Of a stretch of 64,000 nt of DNA, positions 18,044 through 26,568 are shown piece by piece (position 1 is the first letter of the stretch; the number at the start of each line of letters is the position of its first letter). The translations under genes were made by a program, and so were the position numbers. The DNA comes from Brevibacterium paucivorans (GTDB lineage Bacteria; Actinomycetota; Actinomycetes; Actinomycetales; Brevibacteriaceae), in the NCBI RefSeq assembly GCF_016907735.1, contig NZ_JAFBCP010000001.1:1116001-1180000 (forward strand), in the 5' to 3' direction. Under the pieces are notes generated by a model, which did no database searches, was not told where the DNA came from, and was given only the letters and a program-made list of their open reading frames with translations.

Positions 18044-19186
18044 ATGAACGTGTCACTGGGAATGCCGTCGATCCGCACAGAAAGTGTCGCCGACCGCGCC
18101 TCGCACACCCGGGACACCTTGGAGCGACGGGCGCACGACGCCCCCACCTCGGGCCCACTGGCCGACACCTTCGGGCGCACAGGCACTGACCTGCGGGTTT
18201 CGCTCACGGATCTGTGCAATCTGCGCTGTACGTACTGTATGCCCGCGTCCGGAATGACGTTCCTACCCAAGGACGCTGTCCTCACCGCCGCCGAGGTGGT
18301 TCGGCTTGTCCGTGTCGCAGTAGACGTTCTGGGGGTGCGTGAGCTTCGGCTCACCGGCGGAGAACCGCTGTTGCGTCAAGATCTGGCACACATAGTTGCG
18401 AGTATTCGTGGCAACCACCCGGACCTGCCGATCGCCATGACCACCAACGCTATTGGTCTTGAAAAACACCTACCCACGCTTCACCAAGCCGGCCTGAACC
18501 GCATAAACGTTTCGCTGGACACCGTTGACCCCGCGACGTTCGCGCAACTGTCCCGGCGCACCAAGTTCTCCGAAGTCATGGACGGGCTCAACGCGGCCCT
18601 GCGCCTCCGCGACCAAACCGCCGGGGATAGCGCTCCATTTGGGGTGAAAATCAACAGCGTGCTCATGCGAGGCGTAAACGACCACCAGGCTGTAGACCTT
18701 GCCCAGTTTGGAATCGACCACGGAATCACGGTGCGGTTCATTGAACAGATGCCGCTCGACGCCGACCACGGTTGGACCCGCCAGAATATGGTCACCGCCC
18801 ACGATACCGCCACCCAGCTACAACAGCGGTGGGGGCTACGACCTCGGGCGGGGCGCGGGAGCGCACCTGCGGAACTCTTCGACCTGGTGGACTCCCGCGG
18901 AGTTGCCGGGCAGGTGGGGATCATCGCGTCGGTGACTCGTCCGTTCTGCTCAGCCTGCACGCGCACGCGCATCACGGCCGAAGGCAAGATCCGGTCGTGC
19001 CTGTTTTCCCACGAAGAGTTCGACCTGGCTGCGCTACTGCGCTCCGGGGCCAGCGACGACCAGATTGCGCAAGCGTGGCGGCAAGCCATGTGGCTCAAAC
19101 CCAAGGCTCACGGAATGGGTGAGGCTGGCCTAGATTCGGACGCATACGAACAGCCCAACAGGTCCATGAGCGCGATTGGAGGATGA
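18044..19186 (+). CDS. moaA: GTP 3',8-cyclase
   Basis: Radical-SAM enzyme that starts Moco synthesis from GTP. 380 residues: the SAM-binding [4Fe-4S] motif LCNLRCTYC near residue 59, LRLTGGEPLLR, and the C-terminal second cluster CSACTRTRITAEGKIRSC. It ends in SAIGG; the free C-terminal Gly-Gly is conserved in MoaA and needed for activity. The first 40 residues before the core are longer than in E. coli. moaD begins two bases after the stop. Confidence 0.97.
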   Translation: MNVSLGMPSIRTESVADRASHTRDTLERRAHDAPTSGPLADTFGRTGTDLRVSLTDLCNLRCTYCMPASGMTFLPKDAVLTAAEVVRLVRVAVDVLGVRELRLTGGEPLLRQDLAHIVASIRGNHPDLPIAMTTNAIGLEKHLPTLHQAGLNRINVSLDTVDPATFAQLSRRTKFSEVMDGLNAALRLRDQTAGDSAPFGVKINSVLMRGVNDHQAVDLAQFGIDHGITVRFIEQMPLDADHGWTRQNMVTAHDTATQLQQRWGLRPRAGRGSAPAELFDLVDSRGVAGQVGIIASVTRPFCSACTRTRITAEGKIRSCLFSHEEFDLAALLRSGASDDQIAQAWRQAMWLKPKAHGMGEAGLDSDAYEQPNRSMSAIGG

Positions 19187-19187
19187 C

Positions 19188-19481
19188 ATGAGTGAAGGTG
19201 CCCAAAATCAGGTGTCAGTTCGCTACTTCGCCGCTGCCCGGGCCGCAACTGGCGTCGAACAGGAAGACGTTACTCTGGACGGTCAGTTGAGTAGCGGCGC
19301 AACCCGTGAACAGTTCATTGAACTGCTCGTCTCCCTTCACCCCGAGGTGCCCTCCGGCGAACCGCCACTGTCACGAGTTCTGCCACAATGTTCGTTCCTG
19401 GTTGACGGTGTCGCGTTGACCGACGGCACCGTGGCGACTGGGAACCGCGTCGATGTTCTACCCCCGTTTGCGGGCGGCTGA
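19188..19481 (+). CDS. moaD: Molybdopterin synthase sulfur carrier subunit
   Basis: 97 residues, ubiquitin-like, ending PPFAGG; the terminal Gly-Gly is adenylylated by MoeB and thiocarboxylated. VRYFAAARAATG is the usual family start. ATG at 19188, five bases after GGAGG, which itself is the end of moaA. Partner of the MoaE half of the fusion at 17021. Confidence 0.95.
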   Translation: MSEGAQNQVSVRYFAAARAATGVEQEDVTLDGQLSSGATREQFIELLVSLHPEVPSGEPPLSRVLPQCSFLVDGVALTDGTVATGNRVDVLPPFAGG

Positions 19482-19553
19482 GCACCCGCCGTGCCCGCCG
19501 GCGATCGACGCCCGGATGCCTCTACCCCACCCCGTACTCGTGAAGGAGAACTC

Positions 19554-20399
19554 ATGGAACTCATGCGTGTTGGCCCGCGTGGCCAGGAAATCCCTGTAGT
19601 GAGGCTCAGCGACCGCCACTACGATGTGCGGCCTCTCACCGGCGACTTCAACGCTGAGTTCTGGGCGCACGGGGTGAACACCCTGACCACGGCCCAAGTC
19701 AAAGACTGTCAAGAAATCAACATTGACGCCAGGCGGATCGGAGCCCCCGTAGCCCAGCCGGGCGCGATCATCTGCATCGGCACCAATTACGCCGCCCACG
19801 CCGCCGAAGCGAACCTCCCCACACCAACCCACCCCGTGGTTTTCCTCAAAACCCCCAACACGGTCGCCGGCCCCTACGATGAGTTGGAACCACCTCGGCG
19901 ATTTTCCCAACTGGACTGGGAAGTTGAACTTGCCGTGATCATTGGCCGGGCCGCCCACAACCTCGACTCCCCCGAACAGGCACGGGAACACATTGCCTCG
20001 TACACGGTTGCCAACGACCTGTCCGAACGGGTGTTTCAAACCCAGGAATCCGGCGGGCAATGGTCTAAAGGCAAGTGCTTCCCCGGGGCGCTGCCACTGG
20101 GTCCGGTCGCGGTGAGCGCCGACGCATTCGACCCTACGAACGCCCGTCTGACCAGTCATGTGAACGGGGAGCCACGCCAGGACTCGTCCACGGCTGACAT
20201 GATTTTTGACGTGTTTCACCTGGTGTATGACCTGTCGCAGTACATGCGGCTGGAACCCGGGTACGTGATCGCGACGGGAACGCCGCAGGGTGTCGCCATG
20301 TCCGGGCAGTACCCCTACCTGGAAAGTGGCGATGTCGTCGAGGTAGCGATCGAAGGACTAGGTACACAACGCACACAGATTGGCATAATGGCCCCATGA
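19554..20399 (+). CDS. Fumarylacetoacetate hydrolase family protein
   Basis: 281 residues with the FAH fold: AIICIGTNYAAHAAEA, WEVELAVIIGR with the metal-binding Glu pair, ANDLSERVFQ with a metal-binding Asp, and GYVIATGTPQGV. Family members cleave C-C bonds of acylpyruvates or decarboxylate oxaloacetate; the substrate cannot be told here. ATG at 19554 after GAAGGAG. Its stop overlaps the aminotransferase-like gene (ATGA), starting a three-gene coupled run with MalY/PatB and YggS. Confidence 0.88.
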   Translation: MELMRVGPRGQEIPVVRLSDRHYDVRPLTGDFNAEFWAHGVNTLTTAQVKDCQEINIDARRIGAPVAQPGAIICIGTNYAAHAAEANLPTPTHPVVFLKTPNTVAGPYDELEPPRRFSQLDWEVELAVIIGRAAHNLDSPEQAREHIASYTVANDLSERVFQTQESGGQWSKGKCFPGALPLGPVAVSADAFDPTNARLTSHVNGEPRQDSSTADMIFDVFHLVYDLSQYMRLEPGYVIATGTPQGVAMSGQYPYLESGDVVEVAIEGLGTQRTQIGIMAP

Positions 20400-21619
20400 G
20401 CTACGACGACATCACAATTGACTCCCTTATTGAAAAGGGAAGCTTCAAATGGTCTGCCTACCCCGGCACGATTGGCGCCTGGACGGCAGAAATGGACTTT
20501 GGGGTAGCGCCAGCGATCCGCGCCACTCTTGAACAGTTGGATGCCAGCGACCTGTACGGCTACTCCACGCCTGCGCTCATACGCGACATGGCGCAGGCGA
20601 CCGCACAGTTCTACAACGACACCTACGGCTGGGACGTCAATCCCGAATGGGTCTCGCCCGTGTCTGACGTGCTCACCGGTATGCAAGCGGTGCTGAGCTT
20701 CTACACCGAACCGGGCGCCAAACTGGTGCTACCCACTCCTGCGTACATGCCGTTCTTGACCATGCCTAAGATTCATGGTCGCGAAATCGTCGAAGTTCCC
20801 ATGTTGCGGAATGAATTCGGGTCTGGCGACGCTAAGCCCACGTGGACCATGGACTTCGAGGCGATCGACCGCGCACTGTCCACCGCAGGTGCCGACGGCG
20901 GGTCCGGTGGTCTGCTGGTGCTGTGCAACCCGCACAACCCCATTGGTCGCGTGTACACCCGTGGTGAGCTGGAAGAACTGTCCCGTATCGTTGAAAAACA
21001 CGGGGCCCGCGTGTTCTCCGATGAAATCCACGCACCACTGACCTTCACCGGTCACACCCACGTGCCGTATGCGTCAGTGAACGACGTGGCCGCGAACCAC
21101 ACCGTCACGGTCACCTCGCACTCCAAGAGCTTCAACACCCCCGGGCTCAAATGCGCGCAAATCATCTTCTCCAACGAAGCCGATTTCGCCATATGGGGCA
21201 CACACGGCATGTTCACCGGAAAATCGGCCGCCAACCCAGGGTTGCTGGCAGCCGTGGCAGCCTACCGCGACTCGCGCGACTGGCTGGCGGACACCTCGGC
21301 GTACTTAGAACGCAACCGCGACGCACTGCCCGGCCTTTTGGAACGCCACCTGCCACAGGCCGTGTACGAACCACCAGAGGGGACGTACCTCGCCTGGATT
21401 GACCTGAGTGCCTACGACCTGGGCGATGACCTGACGTCGTTCTTTGTGGACCGGGCGCGCGTGTCCATCATTGACGGGGCGCTGTGTGGAGAAGCCGGCC
21501 GAGGCTTCATCCGACTCAACATGGGGACGCCGCTTCCAATCCTGGAAGAGATTGTGGAGCGGCTGGGTGCGGCTGTCGCTGGCAAGCCCGTTGCTCCGGT
21601 TGGGGAGGGGTCCGCGTGA
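20396..21619 (+). CDS. MalY/PatB-type PLP-dependent C-S lyase
   Basis: 407 residues, class I/II aminotransferase fold. WTAEMDFGVAPAI at the N-terminus, LCNPHNPIGRVY, FSDEIHAPL and the PLP-lysine motif SHSKSFNTPGLKCAQ are those of MalY/PatB cystathionine beta-lyases, which cleave cystathionine, cystine or related thioethers to pyruvate, ammonia and a thiol. A transaminase role cannot be excluded. Start overlaps the FAH gene, end overlaps yggS (GTGA). Confidence 0.88.
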   Translation: MSYDDITIDSLIEKGSFKWSAYPGTIGAWTAEMDFGVAPAIRATLEQLDASDLYGYSTPALIRDMAQATAQFYNDTYGWDVNPEWVSPVSDVLTGMQAVLSFYTEPGAKLVLPTPAYMPFLTMPKIHGREIVEVPMLRNEFGSGDAKPTWTMDFEAIDRALSTAGADGGSGGLLVLCNPHNPIGRVYTRGELEELSRIVEKHGARVFSDEIHAPLTFTGHTHVPYASVNDVAANHTVTVTSHSKSFNTPGLKCAQIIFSNEADFAIWGTHGMFTGKSAANPGLLAAVAAYRDSRDWLADTSAYLERNRDALPGLLERHLPQAVYEPPEGTYLAWIDLSAYDLGDDLTSFFVDRARVSIIDGALCGEAGRGFIRLNMGTPLPILEEIVERLGAAVAGKPVAPVGEGSA

Positions 21620-22332
21620 GTGAGCCGGTAAGTGCCCACCAAGCTGAGCAGATTCGGAGCAAACTAGACGATGTGGCAGAGCGTGTGCGGGCGGCGAGTG
21701 AAGCGTCGAAACACGTCGACCGCGTGCAGATCCTGCTGGCCACGAAAACGCAGCCGGCGAGCAAAATCCGGGTTGCGTTGGAGCACGGGTTCACGTTGAT
21801 TGGTGAGAACCGGGTGCAGGAACTCAACGAGAAATTCGACGACCTGGCTGATATTCCGCACGAAACGCACCTCATTGGCCCGTTACAACGCAACAAGGTC
21901 AACCACACGCTGGGTCAAGCGTCGTGTATTCAGTCGATCGATTCGATGAAGCTCGCCACCAAGATTCACAACCGTTTGGAGCTTCTAGACCAGACCGTCG
22001 AGGCGTTTGTGCAGGTCAACACCAGTCGTGAGGACACCAAATCAGGGGTGGCGCCGGAGCAGCTGGGCGAATTGCTCACGGAGATTGCGCCGTTAGAGCG
22101 GATTCGGTTGCGCGGGCTCATGACGATTGGGCTACCAGGGTCAACCGAGGCCGAGGTGCGTCCGTCGTATGCCGACCTTCGGAACCTCCGCGACACCCAC
22201 CTTGATTCCGGGCTTCTACCAGAACACGCGACCGAACTGTCCATGGGCATGAGCAACGACTTCGAGCTTGCGATTGCCGAAGGCGCCACCATGGTGCGGA
22301 TTGGCTCGAGTGTTTTTGGTGCGCGGGCCTAA
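21616..22332 (+). CDS. YggS/PROSC-type PLP homeostasis protein
   Basis: 238 residues, alanine-racemase-like barrel. The PLP lysine lies in ILLATKTQPASKI; GFTLIGENRVQEL, HLIGPLQRNKVN, SIDS, VNTSREDTKSG and LSMGMSNDFELAI complete the family. GTG start in a GTGA overlap with the upstream PLP enzyme, so a PLP carrier is co-made with a PLP user. The stop codon lies in the loop of a terminator hairpin. Confidence 0.93.
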   Translation: MSEPVSAHQAEQIRSKLDDVAERVRAASEASKHVDRVQILLATKTQPASKIRVALEHGFTLIGENRVQELNEKFDDLADIPHETHLIGPLQRNKVNHTLGQASCIQSIDSMKLATKIHNRLELLDQTVEAFVQVNTSREDTKSGVAPEQLGELLTEIAPLERIRLRGLMTIGLPGSTEAEVRPSYADLRNLRDTHLDSGLLPEHATELSMGMSNDFELAIAEGATMVRIGSSVFGARA

Positions 22333-22342
22333 GCCCGCGCAC
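22319..22342. terminator. Perfect 10-bp hairpin between convergent yggS and mmsB
   Basis: GTGCGCGGGC (22319-22328) and GCCCGCGCAC (22333-22342) pair without mismatch around the tetraloop CTAA, which holds the yggS stop. No U-run on either side. Probably a shared terminator. Confidence 0.75.
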
Positions 22343-22347
22343 ACGGT

Positions 22348-23256
22348 TTAGTCCTGGGGCAGGCCTTCAGCGTTCTCGTCGACCAGCCCGATAATCGCGG
22401 AGCAGTCGAGGTCGCCGTTTCCGTCGTCAATGAGCTGCTGGAGTCGGCTGTAGACCAATTCAGCCGCTGACAAGGTGACGCCCTGGGTCTTCGCACCGTC
22501 GAGCGCCAAGCCCACGTCCTTGTGCATGAGCATGGTGGAGAACCCGGCCTCGAAGTTGTTGTTTGCAGCGGCCGTGTCGACCACGCCCGACACTGGGTAC
22601 CAGGTGCGCAGTGGCCACGAGTCACCCGATGAAACCTTTGCAATGTTGTAGAACACTTCTGGCTTAAGACCAAAGCGCTGCGCCAGAACGGCACCTTCGA
22701 CAACACCCTGCAGGCTGATCGCCAACAACATGTTGTTCACAATCTTGGCTGCCTGACCAGCGCCTTCACCGCCTGCGTGGAAAATGTTTCCGGCCATAGG
22801 CTCAATAAATGTCTTCGCGTTTTCAACATCGACGTCATCCCCACCGAGCATGAAGGTCAACGTTCCAGCTGCTGCACCGGAAACACCACCGGAAACCGGA
22901 CCGTCAACGAATTTGAATCCACGGTCGCGTGCTTCTTTGTGAAGTTCCGTTGCGGTGTCGAAGTCGATCGTGGACGAGTCAACGAGCAGCGTCGAGGTGG
23001 ACGCGTTTTCAAATACGCCGCCCTCACCCAAGTACACAGTCTTAGCGTGCTCGCCTTTAGGCAACATCGAGAAGACAATGTCGGCACCTTCAACGGCTTC
23101 TGCGATTGAACTCTTAGCTACAACACCGTGGCCCGCAGCCGCTTCAACCGCAGCTGGGACAACATCGAATCCGTTGACTGTGTGACCTGCAGCGATCAAG
23201 TTCTTTGTCATAGGGCTTCCCATACGACCGAGCCCGATCCATCCGATTACTGCCAT
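22348..23256 (-). CDS. mmsB: 3-hydroxyisobutyrate dehydrogenase
   Basis: NAD-dependent oxidation of 3-hydroxyisobutyrate to methylmalonate semialdehyde in valine breakdown. 302 residues: Rossmann start GWIGLGRMGSPMTKNLIAAG, substrate loop DGPVSGGVSGAAAGTLTFM, catalytic lysine in GAGQAAKIVNNM, and the DVGLALD segment. ATG after GGAGG. The bkd-type operon at 32-36 kb would feed the same pathway. A related 2-hydroxy-3-oxopropionate reductase activity is an alternative. Transcribed after the LysR gene. Confidence 0.88.
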   Translation of the reverse strand: MAVIGWIGLGRMGSPMTKNLIAAGHTVNGFDVVPAAVEAAAGHGVVAKSSIAEAVEGADIVFSMLPKGEHAKTVYLGEGGVFENASTSTLLVDSSTIDFDTATELHKEARDRGFKFVDGPVSGGVSGAAAGTLTFMLGGDDVDVENAKTFIEPMAGNIFHAGGEGAGQAAKIVNNMLLAISLQGVVEGAVLAQRFGLKPEVFYNIAKVSSGDSWPLRTWYPVSGVVDTAAANNNFEAGFSTMLMHKDVGLALDGAKTQGVTLSAAELVYSRLQQLIDDGNGDLDCSAIIGLVDENAEGLPQD

Positions 23257-23326
23257 GTTTGCCTCCTTGCAGGGACTTTCTTCTTTTGACGACTACCTTA
23301 TGCCGTAGGTCACACCTTGAGACTCA

Positions 23327-24211
23327 TCAGGACGGCGGAACTTGCGCACTACGTGTGTGCGCAAGTGCACGAACCACCTCGACGACCACCTGGCGCCGCG
23401 CCGATTCGTTCCGCACAACCGCCCAATATTCCATGGGCGCGGAAAACTCGGAAACCACCCGCACCAGACCCTGAGATGCGAAGTCCGGGAGCAGACCCAC
23501 ACCGATTCCAGCTCGGGTGGCAGCTACATGCAGACGCACAGAATTTGACCGGAAGAAGCCAGCAGGACGTGGGAATCCAGCCGGTGCCCCTTCGAGCCCC
23601 TCAACACCCAAGGAGTGCTCCGGATAAAACACAAACCGGTGCTGGCTTAAGTCCTCGATCGTTTCAGGGACTCCTCGCTCACGCGCATATTCCTGGGAGA
23701 CGTATAGCCCCAAAGAATAATTGCCCATCCGTTGTAACTGCGAGTGAGGCGCAGACGGTTCTCCCACCACAATCTCAATATCAACACCCGACCTGTACTT
23801 ACTGGCTCGTTGCGTGGCCGTCACCAAGTCGATCTGCACATCCGGATACGCCTTCTGCAGGGCCATGATTCGATCAAAGCCCCCATAATCCACGAACCCT
23901 TCCGGGGCAGCGATCCGAACAACACCGCTCACCCCCGACATTCCACGCACTTTGCCGGCCTCTTCCAGGGCGGTCTCAACGGCCTCGGCCGCGGAAATCA
24001 ACTGCTCCCCCGCCTGGGTGACTTCCCACCCGTCAGGCGAACTTGCCAACACAGGCTCGCCAACCGATTTTTCCAGCGCCGCAATGCGCCGAGACACGGT
24101 GGTGTGATTCACTCCCAGCACTTGAGCAGCAGCCGTGTACTTGCCCAAACGGGCCACAGTCAACAGGGTGAGAAGGTCGTCGGGAGCAATCCGACTGCGA
24201 GCGCTGATCAT
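23327..24211 (-). CDS. LysR-family transcriptional regulator
   Basis: 294 residues: N-terminal winged helix-turn-helix (DDLLTLLTVARLGKYTAAAQ, HTTVSRRIAALEKSVG) and a periplasmic-binding-like effector domain (VRIAAPEGFVDYGG to GIGVGLLPDFASQG). Lies between the 3-hydroxybutyrate dehydrogenase/transporter pair and mmsB on the same strand, so it may control either. ATG at 24211, six bases after TAAACT; leaderless. A TTG two codons upstream is less likely. Confidence 0.9.
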   Translation of the reverse strand: MISARSRIAPDDLLTLLTVARLGKYTAAAQVLGVNHTTVSRRIAALEKSVGEPVLASSPDGWEVTQAGEQLISAAEAVETALEEAGKVRGMSGVSGVVRIAAPEGFVDYGGFDRIMALQKAYPDVQIDLVTATQRASKYRSGVDIEIVVGEPSAPHSQLQRMGNYSLGLYVSQEYARERGVPETIEDLSQHRFVFYPEHSLGVEGLEGAPAGFPRPAGFFRSNSVRLHVAATRAGIGVGLLPDFASQGLVRVVSEFSAPMEYWAVVRNESARRQVVVEVVRALAHTRSAQVPPS

Positions 24212-24217
24212 GCCCAA

Positions 24218-24223
24218 AGTTTA
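24218..24223 (-). promoter_or_regulatory. -10 box of the leaderless LysR gene
   Basis: TAAACT on the minus strand, six bases before the ATG at 24211. Confidence 0.45.
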
Positions 24224-24321
24224 TCGGCACGGTGGCTCGAACTGTGACCTAGTCAATACCTTCCGCGTGTATGACATGGATATACGCCACGCCGAATACT
24301 GGGCGCTTGCTTACTGGGCTA

Positions 24322-25086
24322 CTACTGGGCGGCCCACCCTCCGTCAATCGAATGTGCCGATCCGTTGATCACACCGGCAGCGTCGGAACACAAGAACAGG
24401 GCCAGGCGAGCCACTTCCTCTTCAGTCGCCAATCGCTTGACCGCCGAGTGGCCCAAGAACACCTGGTCCAACACCTCGTCTTCAGAAATGTTTCGCGTGC
24501 GCGCTTGGTCAGCGATCTGCTGTTCAACCAGTGGCGTCATGACGTAGCCAGGGTTGATCGCATTACATGTCACGCCCTTGGGCCCACCCTCAAGCGCAGT
24601 GGTCTTGGTCAGGCCCATGAGCCCATGCTTAGCGGCAACGTACGCGCTCTTGAACGCTGAAGCACGCAAACCGTGAACCGACGACACGTTGACAATCCGA
24701 CCCCACCCGCGCTCATACATGCCGGGAAGCACCGCTTTCGTCAGCACGAACGGAGATTCGAGCATGAGCCGGTTGATCAGGCGCCAATCGTCGAGCGGAA
24801 ACTCCTCGACCGCGTGGATACGTTGGATACCCGCGTTGTTGATGAGGATGTCGGTGTCGATCCGTGTGCCGTCCAGGGCGTCAGTGTCACTGAGGTCGAC
24901 TTCCCACGCCTCGCCTTCGATCGCGCTCGCTACTTCACGGGCAGCCTCGCCGTTGAGGTCGGCTACCGTCACCTGGGCGCCCGCTGATGCGAGCGCGTGC
25001 GCCATGGCTTTCCCCAATCCCGAGGCGGCTCCCGTGATGAGCGCAGATCTTCCGGTTAGATCTGCGATTGGTTGGCTACCGGTCAT
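24322..25086 (-). CDS. 3-hydroxybutyrate dehydrogenase (short-chain dehydrogenase)
   Basis: 254 residues, classical SDR: cofactor motif ALITGAASGLGKAMAHAL, DILINNAGIQ, and catalytic Ser-Tyr-Lys (NVSSVHG, YVAAKHG). GIQRIHAVEEFPLDDW, AINPGYVMTPLVEQQI and the Q-rich segment are those of bacterial D-3-hydroxybutyrate dehydrogenases, giving acetoacetate. Start overlaps the stop of the upstream transporter gene (ATGA), which suggests uptake and oxidation of one hydroxy acid. Confidence 0.85.
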   Translation of the reverse strand: MTGSQPIADLTGRSALITGAASGLGKAMAHALASAGAQVTVADLNGEAAREVASAIEGEAWEVDLSDTDALDGTRIDTDILINNAGIQRIHAVEEFPLDDWRLINRLMLESPFVLTKAVLPGMYERGWGRIVNVSSVHGLRASAFKSAYVAAKHGLMGLTKTTALEGGPKGVTCNAINPGYVMTPLVEQQIADQARTRNISEDEVLDQVFLGHSAVKRLATEEEVARLALFLCSDAAGVINGSAHSIDGGWAAQ

Positions 25087-26432
25087 CCGATTCGCACCTC
25101 ACGGTTCTCTCGGTCTGCGGCGTCAATCTCAGCAAAGTCGACGCCTCGGGTCTCACGTGTGAATACCAACGCCACGATGGAGATTGCACAGGCGATAAGC
25201 AGGTAAACCGCAATAGGTACGGACGATTCAAATTCGCGCAACAGGAACGTCGCAATGATGGGGGCGAAGGATCCCGCAACAATCGACGTCACCTGGTACC
25301 CAGTGGACACACCTGAGTTGCGCATGCGGGTGGGGAACATCTCAGCCATGATTGCAGGCTGGCCCGCGTACATCAGAGCGTGGAACAACAGGCCGATCAC
25401 CAGGGCAATAAAGATGTTGAGTGGTTGCGCCGTGTCGTACAGCGGGAAGGCGAAGAAGCCCCACGTTGCCGTCAGCACGATCCCAATGAAGTACGGAGGT
25501 TTACGGCCAAAGATGTCAGCTAGGCGTCCCACGAACGGAACACACACGGCGTGGATCGCGTGGGCGCCCAGGAGCAAGCCCAGGATCTCGTGCGACTTGA
25601 TGCCCACCTGAGTGCTCAGGTACGTAATCGAGAAGGTCACTACCAGGTAGTAGTGGATGTTCTCCACCAAACGCAGACCCATTGCGCAGAACACTCCGCG
25701 CGGGTAGCGCTTGAACACTTCGAAGAATCCGTAGGACTTGTCTTCGTGGTGGATTTCCTTTTGGGCTTCCTGGAAGATCGGGGCATCAGATACTCGGGTG
25801 CGAATGTACCAACCGATCAGCACAATGATTGCGGAGAGCCAGAAACCGACTCGCCAGCCCCATGCGATGAACTGTTCGTCAGGAAGAACTGCCGTGAGCA
25901 CGAACAGAACGGCCGTCGCCAGGAGGTTACCCAGTGGAACCCCAGATTGCGGCCATGAGGACCAGAACCCGCGGCTTTCTTTAGGCGAGTGCTCTGCGAC
26001 AAGGAGAACAGCTCCGCCCCACTCGCCACCTACCGCGAAACCTTGAACAAAGCGCAAGAGGACCAGAAGGATCGGTGCAATTGCACCAATCAAGTTGTAG
26101 GTGGGCAAGCATCCCATGAGGAACGTCGAAACACCCACCAAGATGATCGACAGCTGGAGCAGCTTCTTGCGCCCGTGCTTGTCGCCGAAGTGGCCGAACA
26201 CAATACCGCCGATAGGGCGGGCGATGAAGCCGACTGCGTAGGTTGCAAACGCGAGAAGAATAGGTGTAAGCGGGTCGTCGGCTGGTGGAAACAGAATCTT
26301 GTTAAACACCAAGGTTGCGGCCGAGGCGTACAAGAAGAATTCGTACCATTCGACGACGGTACCTGCCATGGATGCCGCAACAACGCGCGAAAGCGTGCTT
26401 GTATCGGCCGTCTTTTGAGTAGGCGTGCTCAT
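25083..26432 (-). CDS. MHS-family (ProP/ShiA-like) proton symporter
   Basis: 449 residues, 12 predicted membrane helices of the major facilitator superfamily. AGTVVEWYEFFLYASAATLV at the first helix, GHFGDKHGRKK in loop 2-3 and RFVQGFAVGGEWGGAVLLV mark the metabolite:H+ symporter branch. Coupled to the hydroxybutyrate dehydrogenase, so a hydroxy- or keto-acid substrate is inferred; members also carry proline, shikimate or alpha-ketoglutarate. Confidence 0.9.
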   Translation of the reverse strand: MSTPTQKTADTSTLSRVVAASMAGTVVEWYEFFLYASAATLVFNKILFPPADDPLTPILLAFATYAVGFIARPIGGIVFGHFGDKHGRKKLLQLSIILVGVSTFLMGCLPTYNLIGAIAPILLVLLRFVQGFAVGGEWGGAVLLVAEHSPKESRGFWSSWPQSGVPLGNLLATAVLFVLTAVLPDEQFIAWGWRVGFWLSAIIVLIGWYIRTRVSDAPIFQEAQKEIHHEDKSYGFFEVFKRYPRGVFCAMGLRLVENIHYYLVVTFSITYLSTQVGIKSHEILGLLLGAHAIHAVCVPFVGRLADIFGRKPPYFIGIVLTATWGFFAFPLYDTAQPLNIFIALVIGLLFHALMYAGQPAIMAEMFPTRMRNSGVSTGYQVTSIVAGSFAPIIATFLLREFESSVPIAVYLLIACAISIVALVFTRETRGVDFAEIDAADRENREVRIG

Positions 26433-26568
26433 TCAAACTCCATCACGTCATTGTGCACACGCACATGTTTGTACAGCTGCACATAAAGCTAACCCCACAG
26501 GCCATGTGATGTCAGCAACTTCACGCACTACTAATTCGCAGAACCAGTGTGCTTATGTGCGCAGCGGG

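Noticed and set aside
26433..26568. Partly complementary GCACATAA/TTATGTGC words between the MHS transporter and CopD-CtaG genes
   Set aside because: Arms are about 60 bases apart and imperfect; too weak for an operator or terminator.
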